Shown piece after piece: positions 24,669-32,910 of a stretch of 64,000 nucleotides of DNA. The notes beneath the pieces were generated by a model. That model had not been told where the DNA came from. It did no database searches and worked only from the letters and a program-made list of their open reading frames with translations. Where the stretch lies: positions 186,001 through 250,000 of the forward strand of contig CP017966.2 of NCBI GenBank assembly GCA_002813105.2. The letters are read 5' to 3'. The translations under genes and the position numbers were made by a program. The DNA is from Methanosarcinales archaeon Met12. GTDB lineage: Archaea > Halobacteriota > UBA148 > JAJOKI01. Within the stretch, counting starts at the first letter, position 1. The number at the start of each line of letters is the position of its first letter.

Positions 24669-25689
24669 TTAGCGCCTCTTTTATATCCTTCAATAGCTCC
24701 TTCAAGGTGGGCAGGTCTTTAAACCACGTCCTCTGGGTCACCTCATTTGTGACGGCGCAATAAATCTGAGAGATTAGAAGTTTTAGCATTTCGGGAAGCG
24801 GCTCTGGACTAAGCTCACACGTCTCCCTCCAATGTTGCCTGTCCTTCTTTTTAGCCTCCTCAACCGCATGGTGCCACTCTGTCTTGCGGTAGTAAATTCG
24901 GGCTATCTCCTTGCTGACAGGGGTTCCGTCGAATGTAACACGGCACTCATCCAGGGTTCCAAGGACGTCGACCAGCATAAAACATCGTTTTAAATCAAAA
25001 CCCAATTCTACTTTTCCGTCTTCGTTTACCAGCCCAATCTTTGAAAACTCCTTTGTAATAAGGTCGTTGACATCGATCACAATCCCCTCTATCTCAAGGA
25101 TTTCGTCATCACTCAAACCTGCTATACTGCGAGCTCTTTCACGAGTGAGGTATCTATCCGTTATCTCCAGTTTGGTAGAATAATCCAAAAAGGGAGAATC
25201 CAGTTTCTGGTTTGGCAAGGGCATGCTGGAAAGGTTCAGGTCAGCAGGGCATATTTCTCCGTCTTTGAGGCGCCTGAAAACACTGCTTCCTGCAGGCAAA
25301 AAATTTCTGTAAATTACCTCAAGGGGGACCAGAAAGCCGCCTTTCTCTTCCCGGTAAACGGAATAATCATAATCAGTGTCCTGGAGTTTGGGGCTTATCA
25401 CGCGCAGGAGCTTGATTTCAATTTTATTTGCTGGCCTCTTGACATCCGAAAGCCTTTTCACCTCGCCATCTTCCACAATACCCAGGTAGTGGGTGGAAAT
25501 ATCCATCTCCTCAAGTTTTTCAAAAAAATAGGCGCCCAAAAGAGCAATCGCCTCTCCTTTGTATGGTATGTGGTCAGGCATCTCTCCCCAATCAAAGACC
25601 GAATATCTATCTGAAAAGTGAAACCTTCCTACACCCATCCTCTCTTTTGTCGGCTCCATCAGAACTTCCAGATCTTTCACACTCCCCAA
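24646..25689 (-). CDS. purC: Phosphoribosylaminoimidazole-succinocarboxamide synthase (SAICAR synthetase)
   Basis: A 347-residue PurC of the longer archaeal form: GSVKDLEVLMEPTKE, then FHFSDRYSVFDWGEMPDHIP and LVPLEVIYRNFLPAGSSVFRR. It condenses CAIR with aspartate using ATP in purine synthesis. The start is UUG, supported by GAGAGGTG upstream and by the family start MGSVKDL. About 100 residues longer than bacterial PurC, as expected. Sua5 follows with overlap. Confidence 0.93.
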   Translation of the reverse strand: MGSVKDLEVLMEPTKERMGVGRFHFSDRYSVFDWGEMPDHIPYKGEAIALLGAYFFEKLEEMDISTHYLGIVEDGEVKRLSDVKRPANKIEIKLLRVISPKLQDTDYDYSVYREEKGGFLVPLEVIYRNFLPAGSSVFRRLKDGEICPADLNLSSMPLPNQKLDSPFLDYSTKLEITDRYLTRERARSIAGLSDDEILEIEGIVIDVNDLITKEFSKIGLVNEDGKVELGFDLKRCFMLVDVLGTLDECRVTFDGTPVSKEIARIYYRKTEWHHAVEEAKKKDRQHWRETCELSPEPLPEMLKLLISQIYCAVTNEVTQRTWFKDLPTLKELLKDIKEALNVDDKRC

Positions 25690-25710
25690 CCCAAATCACC
25701 TCTCAGTTAT

Positions 25711-26322
25711 TTATCTCACTTTAAACCCGACGCCGAGCTCATTAGCGACCCTCTCGCACTCTACTATGTTCGCATATCCCTCAACGACGCTCACTCGGAC
25801 TTCTGGAATATGTTCCTTGCACTCTTTGATGAACTCAATAATTTTTTCATATGTCGCCCTCCCAAACTTTGGTCTGCACATCTCAAAGTATTTCTTTGGG
25901 TTCTCCGCATTCATGCTTATGGAAATGGAGTCCACTCCAGCGTCTTTAAGCTCTTTTGCCACATTTCGATTGGGATAGAGCAATTTGGCCTGTCCGTTGG
26001 TGTTCACCCTCACCTTTAGGTCTGGATATCTCTTTTTAATAGCTCCTGTCACTTTCAATATAGTATCCAATCTAATCAATGGCTCTCCATAGCCGCAAAA
26101 GACGATTTCTTCGTACGTAACATCATCAAGTTCTTTGGACAATTCTCTGAGAATCTCATCCGCTGAAGCCTCGCTTTGTAGCCAGAGAACACAACCGCCC
26201 AGTCCTCTCGTAAATTTCCTGACGCAAAAAACACAGTCATTGGTGCACTCATTTGTTATGTTCAGATATAATGAATGCTTGTATCTATAAACAACCGCAC
26301 CTTTAGCCGACGCTGCTATCAT
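25711..26322 (-). CDS. Radical SAM protein (TatD-associated type)
   Basis: About 203 residues. The radical SAM cluster motif is CTNDCVFC (CxxxCxxC), followed by CGYGEPLIRLDT (the GGE/GEP strand) and VRVNTNGQAKLLYP. The small size and lack of an extra domain match the family often encoded beside TatD nucleases or amidohydrolases. The ATG chosen has GGGGAAGGA 6 nt upstream; it overlaps the amidohydrolase gene by 20 nt. Its reaction is unknown. The neighbour may clear its 5'-deoxyadenosine by-product. Confidence 0.85.
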   Translation of the reverse strand: MIAASAKGAVVYRYKHSLYLNITNECTNDCVFCVRKFTRGLGGCVLWLQSEASADEILRELSKELDDVTYEEIVFCGYGEPLIRLDTILKVTGAIKKRYPDLKVRVNTNGQAKLLYPNRNVAKELKDAGVDSISISMNAENPKKYFEMCRPKFGRATYEKIIEFIKECKEHIPEVRVSVVEGYANIVECERVANELGVGFKVR

Positions 26323-27460
26323 AGATAGTCCTTCCCCTGCACATGACTCTCCAAACATTTCTCGCATCCGCCCTATGAACGATCGCCGAGACCGCATCAC
26401 CCAATGGACTCATATTTCTATGTGGCCTGAGGAATAGAAGGTCAGCCCGTTTTCCCTCCAGTATCAAGCCTGAGTCCAGACCCAATATCTTTGCTGGATT
26501 CAAGGTGACCATTCTAAGTATATCTTTCGCTGAGATCGTCCCTGAATCCTTGTGAACATGGCTGATGATTCTCGAGAGAAATTCCATCTCCCGAAAAAGG
26601 TCGGGTGAGTTCAACATGACATTGTCGGTTCCCAGAGCGACCAAGACGCCTTTCTCCAGAAAATCCATGATGGGCGGCACTCCAACTCCAAGGAGGGCAT
26701 TGCAACGGGGACAACATACTATAGGAATGTTTTTTTTGACAATATGCCTCACGTCATCTTCAAGCGGGTTGGTCACGTGGACAAGAAAATCAGGGTTTAA
26801 TTTCACCGCTCTCTCAACCTCTGTTTTTCCTGTCAGCGCAAGAGAACGCTGTTGTGAGGGCATGTGCTCTGCAGCATGAAGCGCCAGAGGTAGTCCCAGG
26901 TCTGCAATCTTTTCGAGCGTGGCATCTGAAAACTCTCCCACGCCACTCAACCCGATTCCGTCGCATTCCATGGCACGTCCATGTACATCATCGACGATAG
27001 AAGGACCGGGCTTATTTGTTGCCACGTCATCATCCACCTGCACCATGGTAGGCTCATAATATATTTTCGCTTCTTTGTTTGCCTGTTTGGACAACACAGG
27101 GTCATTCGAGAACTCGCAAAAATAGGTTATCCCGTTGGATATCATCTCACGAACGGCACCGCGAGCCGCAGCAACGAGTTTTGCTTTTGGCGTGCTCCTC
27201 AGGATTTTTTGTTTATAGCCATTGGGAGGTCTTACCAGCTCATCCAGCGTCATACCTGCACCGCTCTCCTTTGCAATGGAATCGAGAAGGTGGACATGAG
27301 CATTGATGAGGCCCGGCATTATTATGCAGTTCTCTGCATCCATATCGCCTCTGATGTCGCCCTCGCCAACCTCAGATATCAGTCCATCTTCGACCTTGAT
27401 GTACCCGCGAATCAGCTCGAAGTCCGCGCCATAAAGAATTCTTGCGTTGTAGATTATCAT
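26303..27460 (-). CDS. Amidohydrolase (deaminase, SsnA/DadD type)
   Basis: About 385 residues of the metal-dependent amidohydrolase superfamily. Metal ligands are seen in PGLINAHVHLLDS (HxH), LPLALHAAEH, DFLVHVTNP and VALGTDNVML (D). SAKDILRMVTLNPAKILGL is typical of the C-terminal region of adenosine- or 5'-deoxyadenosine deaminases and related enzymes. The start at 27460 gives the canonical short strand MIIYNARILYG. Coupling to a radical SAM gene makes 5'-deoxyadenosine an attractive substrate; that is inference. Confidence 0.88.
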   Translation of the reverse strand: MIIYNARILYGADFELIRGYIKVEDGLISEVGEGDIRGDMDAENCIIMPGLINAHVHLLDSIAKESGAGMTLDELVRPPNGYKQKILRSTPKAKLVAAARGAVREMISNGITYFCEFSNDPVLSKQANKEAKIYYEPTMVQVDDDVATNKPGPSIVDDVHGRAMECDGIGLSGVGEFSDATLEKIADLGLPLALHAAEHMPSQQRSLALTGKTEVERAVKLNPDFLVHVTNPLEDDVRHIVKKNIPIVCCPRCNALLGVGVPPIMDFLEKGVLVALGTDNVMLNSPDLFREMEFLSRIISHVHKDSGTISAKDILRMVTLNPAKILGLDSGLILEGKRADLLFLRPHRNMSPLGDAVSAIVHRADARNVWRVMCRGRTIYDSSVG

Positions 27461-27581
27461 TATATATTGAGTAGTACAGTATATCATTATAAATTGGTAT
27501 CGCGGTTAAAATGTCCACAATAGATTATATGCAATCTAACTTAATAAAAAGTCGTATAATAGTGGGTTATTTTTGAGTTGA

Positions 27582-27600
27582 CACTTAGAAAAACATTAAA
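27582..27600 (+). promoter_or_regulatory. Promoter-like motif upstream of the PLD-type gene
   Basis: CACTTAGAAAAACATTAAA contains a TATA-like ACATTAAATAG about 28 nt before the ATG, which suggests a leaderless message. It repeats the 17-mer at 17079 with one change, so two accessory genes share a promoter sequence. Confidence 0.5.
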
Positions 27601-27624
27601 TAGAAATAACAAGTTTAATTGTAT

Positions 27625-28326
27625 ATGGTAGAATTTTTGAATAGTTCGGCGATTAGTTATCATTTAGAGAATCTCATTAAAAATGCAGGTGTTAGTTTAT
27701 TTCTTATTAGCCCTTATTTAAAATTCAACTCAAGAATAAAACAGATATTAGATGAAAAAAATAGACTTAGGTTAGACATTCGGATTATTTATGGAAAAGC
27801 AGATTTACAAACAGAAGAAAGTAAATGGCTTAAATCTATGGATTCAATAAAAGTTCTATTTTGTAAAAATTTACATGCAAAATGTTATATTAATGAAAAA
27901 GAAGCAATTATTACTTCAATGAATCTTTATGATTTTTCTCAGCAAAATAATATTGAGATGGGTATTTACATTACCAAAGAAAATGACCCCAAATTATATC
28001 AAGACGTTCACGGGGAAGTAACTAGTTTAATTCGAACAAGCGAACATGTTTCAATTTCTATCGAGAAAGTTGAAACTAAGAAAAAAGGATTAGACAAAAC
28101 TACACCTAACGAGAAACAATTGAAAAATAGAAATGGTCATTGCATAAGATGTGATGCTGACATAACACTTAATCCTAACTACCCATTATGTAAAAAATGT
28201 TATACCATTTGGAAGGAATATTCCGATCCAACCTATAAAGAAAAGTTTTGCCATATGTGTGGAAAATCTAATTCATCGTCGATGGAAAAACCAGTTTGTT
28301 ATTCTTGTTATAAGTTATTATTATAA
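27625..28326 (+). CDS. Phospholipase-D-like protein with C-terminal zinc knuckles
   Basis: A 233-residue protein. The N-terminal half is a PLD-like domain: LFLISPYLKFNSRIKQIL, then the HxK motif LHAKCYINEKEAIITSMNLYD (HxK...SxN). The C-terminal 70 residues have three CxxC pairs (HCIRCDAD, LCKKCY, FCHMCGK, VCYSCYK). The gene is far richer in A+T than its neighbours, uses AAA/AAT-type codons and has its own promoter, so it was probably acquired. One HxK motif implies a dimeric nuclease or phosphodiesterase; a defence role is possible. Confidence 0.8.
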   Translation: MVEFLNSSAISYHLENLIKNAGVSLFLISPYLKFNSRIKQILDEKNRLRLDIRIIYGKADLQTEESKWLKSMDSIKVLFCKNLHAKCYINEKEAIITSMNLYDFSQQNNIEMGIYITKENDPKLYQDVHGEVTSLIRTSEHVSISIEKVETKKKGLDKTTPNEKQLKNRNGHCIRCDADITLNPNYPLCKKCYTIWKEYSDPTYKEKFCHMCGKSNSSSMEKPVCYSCYKLLL

Positions 28327-28427
28327 AAAAATAAACTTAGGTCAACCAATTCAAAAGCTCAAGGGGACGTTAAACTTTCGCTTCACCCCCTATATAACAA
28401 GGATATAAAGGTCCACTACGTTACACA

Positions 28428-30071
28428 TTATTTCATACATGCGCCCTTGTCAGAGCTTAAACATAGCTCCGCATATCTCCTGAGATATCCCTTCACATTT
28501 CGTTCTCTGGGTTTCCAGCGCCGCAAGCGCATCTTGAGCTCTGACTCTTTTATGACTATGTCCAGTTTTCTGGCAGGAATGTCAACCTTAATCATATCTC
28601 CTTCCTCAACGATAGCAATCGGACCCCCATCTGCCGCCTCTGGTGCCACGTGCCCTATACATGGACCTCTGGTTCCACCAGAGAAGCGCCCATCAGTGAC
28701 CAATAAGACCTTAAGCCCCATACCATAGATAGCAGAGGTTGGCGCTAGCATCTCGCGCATACCAGGACCGCCTTTAGGACCTTCATATCTGATAACGACA
28801 ACATCTCCATCATTGATTCTACCATTCAGTATCGCATCTATTGAATCCTCTTCCGATTCAAAAACTCTGGCAGGCCCAGTATGCCTTAACATTTGCTCGT
28901 CGACGGCAGTTTGTTTTACCACGGCGCCATTCGGAGCTAAAGAACCCCTCAACACGGCAATCCCTCCCTCAGAATGAATGGGGGCGCTGAGGGGGCGTAT
29001 AACCTCGTCATCGATCACCTCTACATCTTTTATGTTCTCCCCCACAGTCTTTCCCGTAACGGTGATGCACTCCAGATTCAGCAGTTCTCTCAGACGTTTC
29101 ATCACTGCCGGAATACCGCCTGCCCTATCCAGGTCCAACATAGTATAGACTCCTCCTGGACGCATATTGCAGATGTGTGGCGTCTTCCTACTGATTTTAT
29201 CGAATGAGTCTAACGATATTTTTATGTCCGCTTCTTTGGCTATCGCGAGTATTTCCAGCACATCATTGGTGGAGCCAGCAGTCGCCATGGAAACCCTCAT
29301 CCAGTTCTCAAATGCATCATAGGACATGATGTCCCGTGCGGTCACGTCATCTTTTACCAGCGACACGATCCGTTTTCCACTCTCTCTGGCAATTCTCAGC
29401 TTACTAATATCTATAGCATGAGCGGTTGCACATCCTGGCAGAGATAATCCTAAAGCCTCTACGCCACATGCCAGTGTATTGGCGCTGAACATCCCAGCAC
29501 AACTACCGGCACCTGGACATGCGCAATCTTCGAGCTCCTTCAGGTCATCTTCGCTTATTTTGCCGCCCTTGAGCTTGCCTATGGCTTCAAAAACAGATAT
29601 TATGTCGACGTTCTCGCCTTTAAATACTCCGGAGTGCATTGGCCCTCCAGTTACAACTGCTGCAGGAATGTCCAGCCTGGCAGCCGCCATCAAATGTCCT
29701 GGGACGATTTCATCGCAGGAAGATATGAGCACCATTCCGTCAAACGCGTGTGCCCTTATCATTACCTCTATGGAGTCCGCTATGACATCTCTGGAGGGCA
29801 GAGAGTACCTCATTCCATCGTGCCCCATCGCCAGTCCATCGCATACCGCTATGGTGTGGAATTCAAATGGCGATCCTCCTGCGCTATGTATGCCCGTTTT
29901 CACGGCATCGGCAACCTGGCGGAGATGGATGTGCCCTGGCACAATCTCGTTCCAGGAGTTGACCACTGCGATAAAGGGGCGCTCTATGCCCTCATCCGTC
30001 ACGCCGCATGCCTTTAGCAATGCCCGGTGGGGCGCCCTCTCAACTCCTTTTTTCATTATATCGCTTTTCAT
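28428..30071 (-). CDS. ilvD: Dihydroxy-acid dehydratase
   Basis: A 547-residue IlvD, catalysing the dehydration of dihydroxy acids in valine, leucine and isoleucine synthesis. Fe-S ligands and active site: [51 protein letters not shown] and [17 protein letters not shown] near the C-terminus. Length is normal. TTTTTAAACC upstream and CAGGAGTGC before the ATG give a conventional promoter and ribosome site. It stands alone, with no ilvB, ilvN or ilvC nearby. Confidence 0.96.
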   Translation of the reverse strand: MKSDIMKKGVERAPHRALLKACGVTDEGIERPFIAVVNSWNEIVPGHIHLRQVADAVKTGIHSAGGSPFEFHTIAVCDGLAMGHDGMRYSLPSRDVIADSIEVMIRAHAFDGMVLISSCDEIVPGHLMAAARLDIPAAVVTGGPMHSGVFKGENVDIISVFEAIGKLKGGKISEDDLKELEDCACPGAGSCAGMFSANTLACGVEALGLSLPGCATAHAIDISKLRIARESGKRIVSLVKDDVTARDIMSYDAFENWMRVSMATAGSTNDVLEILAIAKEADIKISLDSFDKISRKTPHICNMRPGGVYTMLDLDRAGGIPAVMKRLRELLNLECITVTGKTVGENIKDVEVIDDEVIRPLSAPIHSEGGIAVLRGSLAPNGAVVKQTAVDEQMLRHTGPARVFESEEDSIDAILNGRINDGDVVVIRYEGPKGGPGMREMLAPTSAIYGMGLKVLLVTDGRFSGGTRGPCIGHVAPEAADGGPIAIVEEGDMIKVDIPARKLDIVIKESELKMRLRRWKPRERNVKGYLRRYAELCLSSDKGACMK

Positions 30072-30148
30072 TGCACTCCTGTGATTAGTAGGGGTTAATC
30101 TTGTCCTAATGCCTAAAAGAGTTATGGTTTAAAAATCTTCGCCTATGT

Positions 30149-30215
30149 GGTACCGTAGAAAAATCGGTTGATGACCGTAAACCTCTTGGTAGGACCAATC
30201 GAAGACCCCATAGAA
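30149..30215 (+). repeat. Structured direct repeat, copy A
   Basis: Shares with 31048-31114 the core AAAATCGGTTGATGA, then CGTAAACCTCTT, and an inverted partner (CCAATCGAAGA here, TCAACCGAAGA in copy B). CGGTTGAT pairs with the downstream ATCAACCG, through wobble pairs in this copy. A TATA-like TTTTTATATAGC follows about 15 nt later. TTGATGA resembles a C box but no D box is clear. Confidence 0.75.
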
Positions 30216-30373
30216 TCCTTTTCAGAGATTTTTATATAGCGTCATGATTCATCAAACTTAATCAACTAACCTCATCCCTCCTCATTGGATATATGGGATG
30301 TATATACATATATATATTATGTAGATAAACTATTTATACCATGAAGTTTGTGATACCACTTGATGAATTAACT

Positions 30374-30739
30374 ATGAACACAAAAATATTCGCAATATTA
30401 GCGACAATACTGATGCTGGGGACGCTGGCGATGCCGGTGGCCGCACAGACGAACGATGAGAAGACATACGAGATCGAGGAGTTGCTGTACGATCTTGAAA
30501 CTGCTGTGACGGATCATAACGAGGCGGTGGCAGAGGGATATCCAGAAGATGCAGCCAACTACAAGAAAGACATTCTCAACATTCAAGCAGAACTTTTAGA
30601 ACTGGGCGTGGAAGTAGAGGTAGTAATTGAAAATCCAATCAAGATCATTCCAAGATTTCCAATCCCATTTCCGTCTGGGGCAGTTAGAATATTTTTACCG
30701 CCCTGGGGATCAGGGGGTGTAGAAACGGTTGTCGCATAA
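30374..30739 (+). CDS. Small secreted protein with signal peptide
   Basis: About 121 residues. The start MNTKIFAILATILMLG plus TLAMPVAAQ is a clear Sec signal peptide with an AxA cleavage site near residue 24. The mature part is acidic and helical (YEIEELLYDLETAVTDHNEA) and ends with a Pro/Gly-rich stretch (RFPIPFPSGAVRIF). No known family. It lies between two copies of a structured repeat. ATATATATTATG and AACTATTTATACC upstream are AT-rich promoter candidates. Confidence 0.7.
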   Translation: MNTKIFAILATILMLGTLAMPVAAQTNDEKTYEIEELLYDLETAVTDHNEAVAEGYPEDAANYKKDILNIQAELLELGVEVEVVIENPIKIIPRFPIPFPSGAVRIFLPPWGSGGVETVVA

Positions 30740-31045
30740 TGGAACGGCGTCTAAATTCGATGATGTATTCTCATTGATCCAAGTGATTGTGACCGCCTGC
30801 ATAGTAGTGTATGTAATTTCCTTGTATCTTTTCCACTTAAGTTAAAACGAAACTTAATATATGTTGGAGTGGGGATAGTTGTAGTAAGCGGAATTATAAG
30901 AGTGGGCGATATAATTTTGGTAAATTTTTTGAACATACCTTGGCACTTACATTGGGCCATGATAGTTGCTTACGCGGCGACGATGGCGATGATAGTTCTG
31001 CCCTTAACAGATACCATATGCTCTTGTATATATAAAAATATGTAA
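30740..31045 (+). other. Possible decayed membrane-protein gene
   Basis: No intact gene. One plus-strand frame reads hydrophobically through FSLIQVIVTACIVVYVISLY and stops near 30840. A shifted frame then reads NLIYVGVGIVVVSGIIRVGD and WAMIVAYAATMAMIVLPLTD and stops at 31045. Together they look like a three-helix membrane protein broken by a frameshift. No start with a ribosome site is seen. The frame follows directly on the secreted protein gene. Confidence 0.4.
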
Positions 31046-31047
31046 AG

Positions 31048-31114
31048 GGTACTGTAGGAAAATCGGTTGATGATCGTAAACCTCTTTATAGAATCAACCG
31101 AAGATTTTATAGAA
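31048..31114 (+). repeat. Structured direct repeat, copy B
   Basis: Second copy of the element at 30149-30215. Here the stem CGGTTGAT / ATCAACCG is perfect (8 bp). It lies just upstream of the tRNA-Tyr promoter. The two copies differ mainly in the loop after CCTCTT. Confidence 0.8.
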
Positions 31115-31127
31115 CATACGATAGAAA

Positions 31128-31141
31128 AAGATAAATATAGC
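31128..31141 (+). promoter_or_regulatory. TATA box of the tRNA-Tyr gene
   Basis: AAAGATAAATATAGC reads as BRE plus TATA and ends about 20 nt before the first base of tRNA-Tyr, the expected archaeal spacing. Confidence 0.6.
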
Positions 31142-31160
31142 AGTTGGCATTGTCATATAG

Positions 31161-31375
31161 CCCGCCTTAACTCAGTCTGGTAGAGTGCGCGGCTGTAGTT
31201 TGATGGTGTTGAAATCCCTTCGGGCGAAGATGGTCTTTGATCATCTTCTGAAGAAAACACTTCTGCGAAGTGTTTTCGATTACAACTCTCCCAGTTCTTC
31301 GAACTGGGACATGTGCATGGCACGCATTACCGCGCAGATACCGCGATGTCCCCGGTTCGAATCCGGGAGGCGGGA
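31161..31375 (+). tRNA. tRNA-Tyr (anticodon GTA) with a 141-nt intron
   Basis: Acceptor CCCGCCT pairs with AGGCGGG and the discriminator is A. C1:G72 is the archaeal tRNA-Tyr identity pair. The D arm is ACTC..GAGT, anticodon stem CGCGG/CCGCG with loop C-T-GTA-G-A, T arm CCCGG TTCGAAT CCGGG. The exons are 31161-31198 and 31340-31375. At the junction CTGT pairs with GCAG, leaving 3-nt bulges AGT and ATA on opposite strands, a proper bulge-helix-bulge for the splicing endonuclease, cutting at position 37/38. Confidence 0.95.
31199..31339 (+). other. tRNA-Tyr intron filled with mini-palindromes
   Basis: The 141-nt intron, much longer than the usual 15-60 nt, contains three strong hairpins in a row: GAAGATGGTC-TTT-GATCATCTTC (9 of 10 pairs), GAAAACACTTC-TGC-GAAGTGTTTTC (11 of 11) and TCCCAGTTC-TTC-GAACTGGGA (9 of 9). 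A partial fourth, AATCCC-TTC-GGG, starts the series. No protein frame is likely. These belong to the same palindrome family as those in polB and the DUF1922 gene. Confidence 0.85.
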
Positions 31376-31404
31376 TCAGTCCTGTCGTCCTATTGAGCAA
31401 TCGA

Positions 31405-31529
31405 GACTCCGCAAGGCGAAGGTATCCGAAGGATATCTTCTGAACGAAGGTTGCATAACCAACCCTCTGAATAAAATATTCCTATGGAGTACTTTGAAGT
31501 CGAGGATAGCGAATGTAGGATGCGGAGTC
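31405..31529 (+). other. Structured element or ncRNA candidate between two tRNAs
   Basis: GACTCCGCA at 31405-31413 and TGCGGAGTC at 31521-31529 are perfect complements and would close a 125-nt domain. Inside are the mini-palindrome GAAGGTATCC-GAA-GGATATCTTC (31418-31440), GGTTGCATAACC and GAATA-AAA-TATTC. It is not a tRNA (no T arm). It could be a small RNA co-transcribed with the tRNAs, a processing stem, or a composite of inserted palindromes. Confidence 0.5.
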
Positions 31530-31551
31530 AAGAGATAAGTGTAAACCCTTT

Positions 31552-31624
31552 GCCCGGGTAGTGTAGCGGCCTATCATGAAGCCCTGTCGAGGCTTCGACT
31601 CGGGTTCGAATCCCGACCTGGGCG
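31552..31624 (+). tRNA. tRNA-Asp (anticodon GTC)
   Basis: Acceptor GCCCGGG pairs with CCTGGGC with one G-U pair. The anticodon arm is GAAGCC-CTGTCGA-GGCTTC with GTC at the centre, and the T arm is CTCGGGTTCGAATCCCGA. Discriminator G, as expected for Asp. No intron. No TATA at the right distance, so it is perhaps transcribed with tRNA-Tyr. Confidence 0.95.
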
Positions 31625-31786
31625 CCTCAATCTTTAGCCTCGATTGGCAAAACGATATTGTTATGAGAACCCATAGTATTATATATATGATGATTTCTAT
31701 TTAGAATTGTTTGTAAGGTCAAAGGAGTGGCGCAATAATAATCCGCTCCCAAAAAAATAAATAAAATATAAAATGAGGGGATGAAA

Positions 31787-32896
31787 ATGGAATCGATAAT
31801 AGAAGAAGCTTTAAGGTATGCTGGAAAAGAGCAAGTGTGCAGAGAGTCCACAGACGCCGACGATGTTTTTGAGGAATTTGGGATGCCGCAGATTAAGGTT
31901 ATAGGATGTGGTGGAGCAGGGAATAATACTATCAATAGACTATATCGCATTGGAGTCGCGGGCGCTGAGATAATAGCATTAAACACCGACAAACAGCATC
32001 TAAGCATAGTCAATGCAGACAAAAAGATTTTAATTGGCGGATCAATCACGAGAGGTCTCGGTGCTGGAGGATATCCAGAGATCGGGAGGCGGGCTGCTGA
32101 ACTCGCGCGAGGGACGCTTGAAGAAGCTTTGAAGGGTGCCGATCTGGTATTCATCACCGCAGGTATGGGTGGTGGAACCGGCACGGGATCTGCGCCAATA
32201 GTTGCAGAAATCGCAAAAAAGCAGGGCGCAATAGTCGTTGGAATGGTATCGTCTCCATTTATGGTGGAACGAGCTCGATTGATCAAGGCAGAAGAAGGCC
32301 TGGAAACCCTTAGACGTGCTGCGGACACCGTGATCGTTCTGGACAATAACCGACTTTTAGCATACGTGCCGAATCTGCCGCTCGAACAGGCGTTCTCAGT
32401 GATGGACCAACTGATTGCAGATACTGTGAAGGGCATATCCGAAACGATAACACAACCATCGCTGATAAATCTCGACTTTGCAGATGTCAAGACCATCATG
32501 AGTTCTGGCGGGGTTGCGGTCATGGTGGTTGGCGAGACGAAGGGGCAGGGCAGGGCAGAAGCCGTGGTAAGCAATGCATTGGCTAATCCACTGTTGGATG
32601 TCGATTATCGAGGAGCAACTGGTGCTTTGGTTCACATTAGTGGAGGGACGGACCTAACACTGGGTGAGGCCGAAGAAATCACTAGATCGATCACATATGA
32701 ACTCGACCCACGTGCAAATGTGATATGGGGTGCACGAGTCAACAAGGAATTTGACGGTAAAGTGCGAGTGATGGCCATCATGACAGGAGTTCAATCTGCG
32801 CAAGTACTCGGGCCACGCAACGCCAATGCGTCCGATGCCGTGTTTGGTCGCTATACGCCAAAACAGGAGAAGACCATTATCGATGTAATTCGATAG
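31787..32896 (+). CDS. ftsZ: Cell division protein FtsZ
   Basis: A 369-residue tubulin-like GTPase that forms the division ring. [15 protein letters not shown] starts the GTP site, the tubulin signature is [13 protein letters not shown], and [22 protein letters not shown] supplies the T7/synergy-loop region. A short variable N-terminus and a short basic C-terminal tail ([15 protein letters not shown]) are typical of archaeal FtsZ. GAGGGG 6 nt ahead favours the second of two close ATGs. It is convergent with ncs6. Confidence 0.97.
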   Translation: MESIIEEALRYAGKEQVCRESTDADDVFEEFGMPQIKVIGCGGAGNNTINRLYRIGVAGAEIIALNTDKQHLSIVNADKKILIGGSITRGLGAGGYPEIGRRAAELARGTLEEALKGADLVFITAGMGGGTGTGSAPIVAEIAKKQGAIVVGMVSSPFMVERARLIKAEEGLETLRRAADTVIVLDNNRLLAYVPNLPLEQAFSVMDQLIADTVKGISETITQPSLINLDFADVKTIMSSGGVAVMVVGETKGQGRAEAVVSNALANPLLDVDYRGATGALVHISGGTDLTLGEAEEITRSITYELDPRANVIWGARVNKEFDGKVRVMAIMTGVQSAQVLGPRNANASDAVFGRYTPKQEKTIIDVIR

Positions 32897-32910
32897 TGGT
32901 TTTTTATTTT

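Noticed and set aside
30149-30215. C/D box small RNA
   Set aside because: A TTGATGA sequence resembles a C box, but no D box (CTGA) lies at a suitable distance in either copy.
30751-30960. Minus-strand 69-codon frame between the secreted protein and repeat B
   Set aside because: No ribosome site and no domain; hydrophobic plus-strand frames explain the coding bias better.
31376-31551. A third tRNA between tRNA-Tyr and tRNA-Asp
   Set aside because: The outer stem is there but no T arm, D arm or anticodon arm can be folded.
31627-32574. Minus-strand frame of 315 codons opposite ftsZ
   Set aside because: Serine/proline-rich shadow of ftsZ, whose tubulin signature fixes the true strand.
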